From Halomonas halophila (lineage in GTDB: Bacteria > Pseudomonadota > Gammaproteobacteria > Pseudomonadales > Halomonadaceae), in assembly GCA_002433675.1 (NCBI GenBank), contig DJIP01000267.1, forward strand, positions 26,522 through 38,692: a stretch of 12,171 bases of DNA, given 5' to 3'. The notes under the pieces are model-generated. The model saw nothing but the letters and a program-made list of their open reading frames with translations, ran no database searches and was not told where the DNA came from. This document shows, piece after piece, positions 1 through 7,305 of the stretch. The translations under genes were made by a program, and so were the position numbers. How positions within the stretch are numbered: position 1 is the first letter of the stretch; each line of letters opens with the position of its first letter.

Positions 1-867
1 CCCTACGCCGGTGGCGCGCCGGCCAACGTGGCCGTGGCCTGTGCGCGGCTGGGACTGACCAGTCGCTTTCTCGGCATGCTGGGCGACGACCACTTCGGTA
101 ACTTCCTCGCTCGTGAGCTGGAGCACCACGGCGTCGACGTCTCCGGCGTGTCGCGCACCCGCGAGGCCCGCACCGCCCTGGCCTTCGTGTCCCGCGACGC
201 CGACGGCGAGCGCACCTTCGACTTCTATCGTCCTCCCGCCGCCGACCTTCTGTATCGCACCGAGCATCTGCCCCATGGGGTGTTCAGTGAGCCGGCCATC
301 GTCCACCTGTGCAGCAACAGCCTCACGGACGATGCCATCGCCGCCACCTCCCTGGCGATCACCGAGATGGCTTCCCGGGCAGGCTGTCTGGTCAGCGTCG
401 ATGCCAACCTGCGCCATAACCTCTGGCCCGAGCACAGCATCGACGTCGGCCTGGTCACCCGCCTGCTCGACCAGGCCGACCTGATCAAGCTGTCCACCGA
501 CGAACTCGACGCCCTGCGGGGTGATCACCCGCGTGACGACTGGCTGGCCGAACGCCTGGCCGCCGGTGCCCGCCTGATCGTGATCACCGATGGTCCCGGT
601 GCCGTCGCCGCCCACACCACCCAGGGCGTCAAGCGCATGACACCGCCACCGGTCAAGGCGGTCGATACCACCGCCGGGGGTGACGCCTTTATCGGTGGTC
701 TGCTGGCGGCACTGGCCGACCACGACTGGCAGCGTCCGAACTGGCAGCACGACGAGGCCTTCCTCGAACGCGCCCTGACCCTGGCCTGTCGCTGCGGCGC
801 CCATGCGGTGACGCGCCCCGGCGCCTACGCGGCCCTGCCGCGCCGCGAAGACGTGATCGACTACTAG
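1..867 (+). CDS. PfkB-family fructokinase, 5' end missing
   Basis: The reading frame is open from base 1, so the N-terminus lies outside the window; about 25-30 residues seem to be missing. The first visible residues contain GGAPANVAVA, the N-terminal PfkB/ribokinase signature. The second signature, DTTAGGDAF, is at visible residues 222-230; D228 would be the catalytic base and the glycines form the anion hole. This hole reads AGGD rather than the commoner GAGD. The stretch DADGERTFDFYRPPAADLL is typical of fructokinases, which use ATP to make fructose-6-phosphate, more than of KDG kinases or ribokinases. A cytoplasmic enzyme is expected. The nearby Entner-Doudoroff genes fit this role, since fructose-6-phosphate can be isomerised to the substrate of Zwf. 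The gene converges on the minus-strand unit that follows. Another PfkB sugar substrate cannot be excluded. Confidence 0.8.
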   Translation, partial: PYAGGAPANVAVACARLGLTSRFLGMLGDDHFGNFLARELEHHGVDVSGVSRTREARTALAFVSRDADGERTFDFYRPPAADLLYRTEHLPHGVFSEPAIVHLCSNSLTDDAIAATSLAITEMASRAGCLVSVDANLRHNLWPEHSIDVGLVTRLLDQADLIKLSTDELDALRGDHPRDDWLAERLAAGARLIVITDGPGAVAAHTTQGVKRMTPPPVKAVDTTAGGDAFIGGLLAALADHDWQRPNWQHDEAFLERALTLACRCGAHAVTRPGAYAALPRREDVIDY

Positions 868-905
868 CGTCACGACAACCTCGGGTGACCCGAAAGTCCC
901 CCGCT

Positions 906-944
906 GCCATGCCAGGGCCTATCGCCTCCCCGCCCTGGCATGGC
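906..944. terminator. 13-bp inverted repeat between convergent genes, possible bidirectional terminator
   Basis: Bases 906-918 (GCCATGCCAGGGC) pair perfectly with 932-944 around a 13-base loop. The repeat sits 38 bases after the kinase stop. It contains the last codons and the stop of the minus-strand membrane-protein gene, whose stop codon falls in the loop. There is no T-run on either side, so it is not a standard intrinsic terminator. Its position between convergent genes suggests transcript ending or 3'-end protection on both strands. Confidence 0.45.
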
Positions 945-1341
945 GCCAGCGATTGACCAGCCTGTGGACGATCAACGGCAGAAAGATGGCAGCCACCACG
1001 CAGCCCTGGAACCAGGCCAGACGATAAGGGTGCGCCCAGGCGCCCGTGTATCCTGTCAGAATCCCCGTACAGGTCAGCACGATGGCCGCCGTCATCGTGG
1101 CCGCCAACCACTCGAGCCTGCCCCAGCGCCGCGACCAGCGGTACACCACGGCTCCTTCGACCAGCGACAGCACCACGAACACCCACGTATAGCCGTCCAG
1201 GGTCGCCCCCCAGGACACTCCACCCCGATACTCCCTGCCCAGGACATCGGCGATCTCATGACCGACGCTGTACCCCACCACCAGCAGCAGAAAGCGCAGT
1301 CCTGGTAGTCCAAGCACGCGGTAAAGCAATCGTAGGTTCAT
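919..1341 (-). CDS. small four-helix membrane protein of unknown function
   Basis: The product is 140 residues, and I do not recognise the family. Hydrophobic stretches lie at about residues 15-34, 50-68, 78-98 and 107-127, so four inner-membrane helices are likely. The C-terminus (RLVNRWRHARAGRR) is basic, which by the positive-inside rule points to a cytoplasmic tail. There is no visible signal peptide or catalytic motif. The start is supported by GAGGA about 12 bases upstream, a slightly long spacing. It lies 36 bases after the stop of the NAD(P)-binding protein gene on the same strand, so the two are probably co-transcribed. The opposite strand also carries an open frame, but that one has no hydrophobic pattern or family resemblance. 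Confidence 0.65.
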   Translation of the reverse strand: MNLRLLYRVLGLPGLRFLLLVVGYSVGHEIADVLGREYRGGVSWGATLDGYTWVFVVLSLVEGAVVYRWSRRWGRLEWLAATMTAAIVLTCTGILTGYTGAWAHPYRLAWFQGCVVAAIFLPLIVHRLVNRWRHARAGRR

Positions 1342-1377
1342 TGATGGCCTATTTCCTCACTGCGTTGACGGCTTGCG

Positions 1378-2058
1378 TCAGGCCAGGTCCCTGGCCTGCA
1401 CCAGATGCCTCCCGGCTGGCGCGCTGATGGCACCCTGCACCAGCGCCTCGGCGATGCGGGCCACCGGACTGGGTTGCCACTGGCGCGGCAGCAGCGGACG
1501 CAGGCCGCGAGAAAGCGCAAGCCCCAGGCGCTCGGCGTGGCGCACTTCGGCGCGCTCGCCGTCTATCAGGCCCGGCCTGACCAGGGTCAGGCTCGGGTAG
1601 TCGAGTTTGATCAACTCGGCTTCCAGTTCGCCCTTGACCCGGGAATAGAAGAAGCGCGAGCCGCGATCGGCGCCCAGTGCCGAGTTCAAGGCAAAGCGCT
1701 CGGCGCCGGCGGCCCTGGCGCGGCGGGCAAACCACAGCGGCAACTCGAGATCCACGCGGCGAAAGGCCTCTCGCGAGCCGGCGGCCTTGAGGGTGGTACC
1801 AAGGGCACAGATCACGCCGTCCACCTGCCAGCATTCGACACTCCCCTCCAGCACCTGTGCATCGCCTCGTCCCGCCTCGTCCGGTCGCAGTGACTCCAGG
1901 TCGGCAAAATCGACTACCGGGGCGGCTAGCCTCGGGTGTTCCAGCACCAACGGTCGGCGCACCGGTGCCAGCACCTCGGTGACATCGGGATGGACCAGGG
2001 CCTGGCGTAGCGCCTCGCTACCCACCAGCCCGGTAGCGCCCAGTATCAACAGTTTCAT
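1378..2058 (-). CDS. NAD(P)-binding Rossmann-fold protein, TIP30/HTATIP2-like atypical SDR
   Basis: The product is 226 residues. The N-terminal nucleotide-binding motif GATGLVG is at residues 7-13, right after the first beta strand. ALGTT at 85-89 and the pair Y138/K142 (YSRVK) follow the short-chain dehydrogenase plan. The order of CALGTT, FRRVDLE, NSALGAD and RFFYSRVKGELE is typical of the HTATIP2/TIP30-like branch of atypical SDRs. Family members bind NADP, but the bacterial substrate is usually unknown and none can be read from this sequence. The start is supported by GGAGAAG 6 bases upstream. It is the first gene of a probable two-gene unit with the downstream membrane protein. Its 5' leader is short, because the terminator of the eda operon ends only 48 bases upstream. 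Confidence 0.82.
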   Translation of the reverse strand: MKLLILGATGLVGSEALRQALVHPDVTEVLAPVRRPLVLEHPRLAAPVVDFADLESLRPDEAGRGDAQVLEGSVECWQVDGVICALGTTLKAAGSREAFRRVDLELPLWFARRARAAGAERFALNSALGADRGSRFFYSRVKGELEAELIKLDYPSLTLVRPGLIDGERAEVRHAERLGLALSRGLRPLLPRQWQPSPVARIAEALVQGAISAPAGRHLVQARDLA

Positions 2059-2106
2059 CGGTTCTTCTCCACTCGCTCAGGTTGCCATCATCCCACGGCG
2101 GCGGAT

Positions 2107-2131
2107 AAAAAAATCCGGCCAGTGGCCGGAT
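2107..2131 (-). terminator. intrinsic terminator of the zwf-pgl-eda operon
   Basis: On the minus strand, bases 2131-2124 (ATCCGGCC) pair with 2120-2113 around a 3-base loop. Seven Ts follow immediately (A-run 2107-2113 on the + strand). This is a standard rho-independent terminator. It lies 124 bases after the eda stop and 48 bases before the next minus-strand start, so it separates the two operons. Confidence 0.88.
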
Positions 2132-2205
2132 CAAGGACAGCACCAGCTGTCGAGAGAGCACATGGATAGGCATGACGCCCCTCCGGTGCAGAGAGCTCAG
2201 GATTC

Positions 2206-2235
2206 ATGACGAAGCGGCCAGTGCCGCTTCGTCAT
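2206..2235 (-). repeat. 13-bp perfect hairpin just after eda
   Basis: Bases 2206-2218 (ATGACGAAGCGGC) pair perfectly with 2223-2235 around the 4-base loop CAGT. The hairpin begins 20 bases after the eda stop and has no T-run, so it would act less as an intrinsic terminator than as a 3'-end stabilising or pause structure. Its core CGGCCAGTG also occurs in the true terminator downstream. Confidence 0.6.
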
Positions 2236-2254
2236 CGAGCATTCGGTGATGGCT

Positions 2255-2917
2255 TCAGTGATGGAAGCGGTCTGCGGCTTCCTTGGCCAGGGCGCGGATG
2301 GCGTCCCAGTCACCGGCGTCGACCAGCGACTTCGGGGTCAGCCAGGAGCCGCCCACGCACATGACGTTAGGCAGCGCCAGGTACTCGGAGGCGTTGCCCA
2401 GGTTGATGCCGCCGGTAGGGCAGAAGCGAGCCTCGCCGATGGGGCCGGCGAAGGCCTTGAGCGCCTTGACGCCGCCGCTGGCTTCGGCCGGGAAGAACTT
2501 GAAGCGACGGTAGCCGTACTGCCAGCCGGTCATCAGCTCGGAGATGGTGGCCACCCCCGGCAGCATCGGCACCGGGCTCTCGACGCCGTACCGGTACAGC
2601 GCTTCGGTGGCCCCCGGGGTCACCACGAAGTCGGCACCGGCCTGCTCGACCTGGCGATACTGGGCGGGCGTCAGCACGGTACCGGCAGCGATGCTGGCCT
2701 GGGGCAGCTCCTTCTTCAGTCGGGCGATGGCCTCGATGGCGCAGTCGGTGCGCAGGGTCACCTCGAGCACGCTGAGGCCACCTTCGACCAGGGCGCGGCC
2801 CATGGGCACGGCGTCCTCGATGCGATCGATGACGATTACCGGGATCACCTCGGCCTTCAGGCAGATGCTGTCGAGCTCGGTGGTGCGGGTGGACGGAAGC
2901 TGTTTTTCAATGGTCAT
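2255..2917 (-). CDS. eda: KHG/KDPG aldolase
   Basis: This cytoplasmic class I aldolase splits 2-keto-3-deoxy-6-phosphogluconate into pyruvate and glyceraldehyde-3-phosphate, the last step specific to the Entner-Doudoroff pathway. The product is 220 residues, the usual length. The catalytic acid E52 lies in SVLEVTLRT. The Schiff-base lysine K140 lies in RRFKFFPAEASGG. Both are offset by seven from E45 and K133 of the E. coli enzyme. GTVLTP (79-84), TPGAT (100-104) and PTGGI are the family's phosphate and substrate loops. The start is supported by GGAG 8 bases upstream. It is the last gene of the operon, 18 bases after pgl. It should respond to HexR through the zwf promoter, since no separate HexR-like site is visible before it. 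Confidence 0.97.
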   Translation of the reverse strand: MTIEKQLPSTRTTELDSICLKAEVIPVIVIDRIEDAVPMGRALVEGGLSVLEVTLRTDCAIEAIARLKKELPQASIAAGTVLTPAQYRQVEQAGADFVVTPGATEALYRYGVESPVPMLPGVATISELMTGWQYGYRRFKFFPAEASGGVKALKAFAGPIGEARFCPTGGINLGNASEYLALPNVMCVGGSWLTPKSLVDAGDWDAIRALAKEAADRFHH

Positions 2918-2935
2918 GAGCGTGGCTCCAGGAAA

Positions 2936-3619
2936 TCAGGGCGCCCAGTAGACGGCCAGCGGGCAGCTAAGAAAGGCGCGAATGGGCAGTTCTCGTACGT
3001 TGTCACCGGCCATGGCGCTTCCCAGCACGGCGCGCTTGTCGTCACCGGTCAGGTGCAGGAAATGGCGGCGGGCATGGTGCAGGCGCTCGGCGCTCAGGGT
3101 AATCCGCGCCTGGGGTTGGCTCGGTGTGCGCACCGCCACCACGTGGGCATCGGTGCTCAGCGCCAGGTCCAGTTCGCGACTGTCAGGGAAAAGTGAAGCG
3201 GTATGGCCGTCTCCGCCCATCCCCAGGATGACTACCGATGCCGGCCAGGACAGGCCCGTCAGTCGCTGGGCGACCTCGTCGGTGCCTTCCTCGGGGGTAT
3301 CGTGTTCGGTGGTGAGCGGGACAAAGGTGGCCGCCTCGGCCCGGTTGATCAGCAGGTGCTTCCTGACCAGCCGGGCGTTGGAATCGTCGGCCTCGGCAGC
3401 GACCCAGCGCTCGTCGGCCAGGGTCACGTCGACCCGATCCCAGGCAAGCGTTTCCCGGGACAGCGCCTCGAAGAACGGCACCGGGGTGGAACCGCCGGAA
3501 ACGATCAGCAGGGCGCGATCCTGGGACGACAGATCCTCGCGCAGCGCCGTGGCAACGGTCTGCGCCAACTGGTGCGCCAGTTGCTCTCGGGGAGACGGAG
3601 AAAGTTGCTCGCTGCTCAT
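2936..3619 (-). CDS. pgl: 6-phosphogluconolactonase (DevB/SOL type)
   Basis: The enzyme hydrolyses 6-phosphogluconolactone from Zwf to 6-phosphogluconate in the cytoplasm. The product is 227 residues, normal for this type and unrelated to the beta-propeller YbhE type. Family motifs appear in order: SGGSTP at 41-46, LADERWV at 67-73, and GMGGDGHTASLFP at 133-145, which contains the catalytic D137-x-H139 region. The C-terminus ends CPLAVYWAP, as expected for the final strand. The start follows the zwf stop by one base; its Shine-Dalgarno sequence GAGGA is inside the last codons of zwf, so translation is probably coupled. The gene sits between the enzymes before and after it in the pathway. Confidence 0.96.
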   Translation of the reverse strand: MSSEQLSPSPREQLAHQLAQTVATALREDLSSQDRALLIVSGGSTPVPFFEALSRETLAWDRVDVTLADERWVAAEADDSNARLVRKHLLINRAEAATFVPLTTEHDTPEEGTDEVAQRLTGLSWPASVVILGMGGDGHTASLFPDSRELDLALSTDAHVVAVRTPSQPQARITLSAERLHHARRHFLHLTGDDKRAVLGSAMAGDNVRELPIRAFLSCPLAVYWAP

Positions 3620-3620
3620 G

Positions 3621-5120
<1,500 letters not shown>

Positions 5121-5200
5121 AACCGTCCTCGTTTGGTGGTAGACCCCTGGATTTCGCAGAAGGCTATCGAGCGAGATATGTCCTGTCTGCCACCGGGGTA

Positions 5201-5215
5201 TCTAAGTTTACAAAA
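5201..5215 (-). promoter_or_regulatory. half copy of the HexR-like site
   Basis: On the minus strand this reads TTTTGTAAACTTAGA. Bases 5203-5215 are an exact inverted copy of 5251-5263 in the better operator, but the second half-site (ACACAA) is missing. It lies closer to zwf, about 85 bases before its start codon. Cooperative binding or a second weak operator is possible. The call rests on the repeat alone. Confidence 0.4.
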
Positions 5216-5226
5216 AAATGGTCATT

Positions 5227-5254
5227 TTGCGACGGCCAGAACGAAAAATATTTT
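5227..5254 (+). promoter_or_regulatory. possible sigma-70 promoter for hexR
   Basis: TTGCGA (5227-5232) and TATTTT (5249-5254) are separated by 16 bases, each matching four of six positions of the -35 and -10 consensus. The proposed -10 touches the HexR-like operator, which would give autoregulation. The resulting leader of about 190 bases is long, so a nearer promoter is also possible. Confidence 0.25.
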
Positions 5255-5270
5255 GTAAACTTACACAAAA
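5251..5270. promoter_or_regulatory. HexR operator in the zwf-hexR intergenic region
   Basis: Bases 5253-5268 read TTGT-AAACTTAC-ACAA, an exact match to the TTGT-N7/8-ACAA pattern known for Pseudomonas HexR. The inner part TGTAAACTTACA has TGTAA/TTACA arms. The site is in the AT-rich region between the divergent zwf and hexR genes, where HexR would be expected to repress zwf until KDPG accumulates. Direct sequence match and context agree; binding itself is inferred. Confidence 0.7.
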
Positions 5271-5333
5271 TATCCCTCTGGCGCGCTTATACGTTGGATG
5301 TAGATCGGTGGAGCGCTAGGATAGCCGCCAATA

Positions 5334-5348
5334 CGTAGTTAAATCACC
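5334..5348. promoter_or_regulatory. weak second HexR-like sequence before hexR
   Basis: CGTAGTTAAATCACC matches about 12 of 15 positions of the palindromic TGTAATTAAATTACA form described for HexR in other gammaproteobacteria. The outer bases that matter most for symmetry differ, so this is a low-confidence candidate. It lies about 100 bases before the chosen hexR start. Confidence 0.25.
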
Positions 5349-5451
5349 ACATCCCCTGAGAGAATTGTCTCGGGTACCCCAATAAATGCGCCGCTGCCCG
5401 CGCACCACCGCGCAGTTGCCCGCGCCTTTCGTCACGGAGCCGACCTCGACC

Positions 5452-6309
5452 ATGGTTCGCCACGACCTTATCGAACGCATTCGCACCCGCCTCGACGAGC
5501 TCAACCGCTCCGAGCGCAAGGTCGCCGACGTCATTCTGGCCGATCCCGCCGCCGCAACCGGCATGAGTATCGCCAGTTTGGCTCAAGCTGCCTCGGTCAG
5601 CGAACCCACCGTCAATCGCTTCTGCCGAAATTTCGAGGCCAAGGGCTATCCCGACTTCAAGATCCAGCTGGCCCAGAGCCTGGCCGGCGGCACCCCCTAT
5701 GTCAGCCAGGCGGTGGAACCCGATGACGGCGCCGAGGCCTACAGCGGCAAAATCTTTGGCGCCACCATCGCGGCGCTGGACCTCGCCAGTCGGGAGGTCG
5801 CTCCCGAGCGCATCGAGCGCATGGTCGACTACCTGATCCAGGCCAAGCAGATCCACTTCTTCGGCCTAGGTGCCTCCGGCGCAGTGGCCCAGGACGCCCA
5901 GCACAAGTTCTTTCGCTTCAACCTGCCGGTCAGCGCCTACATCGACGTGCTGATGCAACGCATGGTCGCCTCGGCCTGTCACACCGGCGACGTGGTGGTG
6001 GTGCTGTCCTATACCGGGCGCACCCGGGAACTGGTCGACATCGCCGCCCTGGCCCGTGAAAACGGTGCCGTGGTGCTCGGTATCACCGCGCCGGACTCAC
6101 CGTTGTCGCGTCAGTGCACCGAAACCCTTACCGTCAGCGCGCCGGAGGACACCGACCACTACATGCCGATGACCTCACGCATGGTACAGCTTGCACTGAT
6201 CGACGTGCTGGCCACCGGCGTCACCCTGCGTCGCGGCGAGGACTTCCTGCACCACCTCAAGAAGATCAAGGACAGCCTGCGCAGCACCAGGTACAGCGTC
6301 GACGAGTGA
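5452..6309 (+). CDS. hexR: HexR, RpiR-family regulator of the Entner-Doudoroff genes
   Basis: This cytoplasmic DNA-binding protein is expected to repress zwf-pgl-eda and be released by KDPG. The product is 285 residues from the start chosen here. An N-terminal helix-turn-helix of the RpiR type covers about 1-77, with recognition region [12 protein letters not shown] at 48-59. A SIS sugar-phosphate domain covers about 120-260. R56 and R59 match the DNA-contact residues R54/R57 of P. putida HexR; S142 (in GLGASG) and S186 (in VLSYTGRT) match its effector residues S140/S184, all with the same offset of two. An ATG at 5386 in frame has no Shine-Dalgarno and would add 22 residues unlike the family. 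The ATG at 5452 has GGAG 12 bases upstream and starts where relatives start. It is divergent from zwf; the next gene is unrelated transport. Confidence 0.94.
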   Translation: MVRHDLIERIRTRLDELNRSERKVADVILADPAAATGMSIASLAQAASVSEPTVNRFCRNFEAKGYPDFKIQLAQSLAGGTPYVSQAVEPDDGAEAYSGKIFGATIAALDLASREVAPERIERMVDYLIQAKQIHFFGLGASGAVAQDAQHKFFRFNLPVSAYIDVLMQRMVASACHTGDVVVVLSYTGRTRELVDIAALARENGAVVLGITAPDSPLSRQCTETLTVSAPEDTDHYMPMTSRMVQLALIDVLATGVTLRRGEDFLHHLKKIKDSLRSTRYSVDE

Positions 6310-6351
6310 CCACCGCGAAAGAGCCGCCCCACGGCTTGCCTCCTCAGCATA

Positions 6352-6368
6352 TTGGCACAACAATAGCG
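6352..6368 (+). promoter_or_regulatory. possible sigma-54 promoter before the ABC transporter operon
   Basis: TTGGCAC-N5-TAGCG has the GG and GC dinucleotides (6354-6355 and 6366-6367) separated by exactly 10 bases, as required for -24/-12 promoters. The -24 element is a full match; the -12 element differs from TTGCW at two positions. A start near 6379 would give a leader of about 48 bases. No activator site is apparent in the 42 bases between hexR and this element. Confidence 0.35.
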
Positions 6369-6426
6369 GCCAGTTTTTTGCGTCCCTGTCCGCACGCCGC
6401 CATCCACACCATTACCAGGAAGCCTC

Positions 6427-7305
6427 ATGCGATCACTGCCATCCCTGACCTCCGTTCTGAGCGTCTTGAGCCTGGGGCTGTTCAGCCTGCCGACGCTGGC
6501 CGACCAGAGCGAGACCTTCCGCTTCACCGCCATCCCCGACGAGGACGAGTCACGCCTGGTGGAGCGCTTCTCCCGGGTCGCTGACTACCTGTCCGAGACA
6601 CTCGACGTCGACGTCGAGTACGTGCCGGTCAAGTCCTATGGTGCAGCGGTCACCGCCTTCCGCAATGACCAGGTCCAGCTGGCCTGGTTCGGCGGTCTGT
6701 CCGGTGTCCAGGCCCGCCGCCTGGTGCCGGGCTCCCAGGCGCTGGCCCAGGGGGTCGAGGATGCGGCCTTCGAGAGCTATTTCATCGCCCACTCCAGCAC
6801 CGGACTCGAGGCCGCCGAGCAGCTGCCGGACGAGATCGAGGGCAAGACCTTCACCTTTGGCGCCAAGACCTCCACCTCCGGTCGCCTGATGCCGGAGCAC
6901 TACCTGCGCGAGCGCTTCGACGCCGCCCCCGAGGAGCTGTTCTCTCGGGTCGGCTTCTCCGGTGATCACTCACGCACCATCGCCCTGGTCGAGGCCGGCA
7001 CCTACGAGCTGGGCGCGGTCAACTTCAAGGTGTGGGACGCGGCGCTGGAAAATGGCGATGTCGACACCGACAAGGTCAGCGTGATCTGGTCGACCCCAAA
7101 CTACCCGGACTACCAGTGGACCCTGCGCGGCGACGCCGATGAGGCCTTCGGCGAAGGCTTTACCGACAGGGTTCGCCAGGCGCTGCTCGAGATGGAAGAT
7201 CCCGAACTGCTGGCGAGCTTCCCGCGTTCCGGCTTCATTCCCGCTGACAACAGCATGTACGCCCCCATCGAGACGGTCGCCGAGAGCCTCGGCCTGCTGC
7301 GCTGA
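6427..7305 (+). CDS. periplasmic oxyanion-binding protein, putative selenate (PhnD-like) ABC transporter
   Basis: The product is 292 residues. A signal peptide covers 1-25: R2, a hydrophobic core, and a cleavage site after TLA, so the mature protein would start at D26 in the periplasm. It belongs to the PhnD/PtxB-like phosphate-phosphonate binding fold: VPVKSYGAAVTAF (66-78), LAWFGGLSGVQAR (85-97) and the anion-cradling loop TSTSG (148-152), comparable to the STSG loop of phosphonate and phosphite binders. FRFTAIPDEDESRLVERF and the QGVEDAAFESYFIAH stretch match, from memory, the clade named putative selenate ABC transporter binding protein. That name rests on genome context in other bacteria; no selenium gene is seen here. 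Phosphite, phosphonate or phosphate remain possible ligands. The start has AGGA 6 bases upstream. The stop overlaps the ATPase start (TGATG). Confidence 0.82.
   Translation: MRSLPSLTSVLSVLSLGLFSLPTLADQSETFRFTAIPDEDESRLVERFSRVADYLSETLDVDVEYVPVKSYGAAVTAFRNDQVQLAWFGGLSGVQARRLVPGSQALAQGVEDAAFESYFIAHSSTGLEAAEQLPDEIEGKTFTFGAKTSTSGRLMPEHYLRERFDAAPEELFSRVGFSGDHSRTIALVEAGTYELGAVNFKVWDAALENGDVDTDKVSVIWSTPNYPDYQWTLRGDADEAFGEGFTDRVRQALLEMEDPELLASFPRSGFIPADNSMYAPIETVAESLGLLR

Noticed and set aside
2246..3196. Long + strand open frame of 316 codons opposite eda and pgl
   Set aside because: It is antisense to two genes with clear catalytic motifs, is rich in Gly/Gln/His with no family resemblance, and results from high GC at third positions.
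5386..5451. Upstream in-frame start for hexR adding 22 residues
   Set aside because: No Shine-Dalgarno precedes the ATG, the added residues are unlike HexR relatives, and the 5452 start fits family length.
6353..6377. Weak hairpin plus T-run as a terminator for hexR
   Set aside because: The stem is only about five pairs with a G-U pair and a 12-base loop; the same bases are better explained as a promoter-like element.
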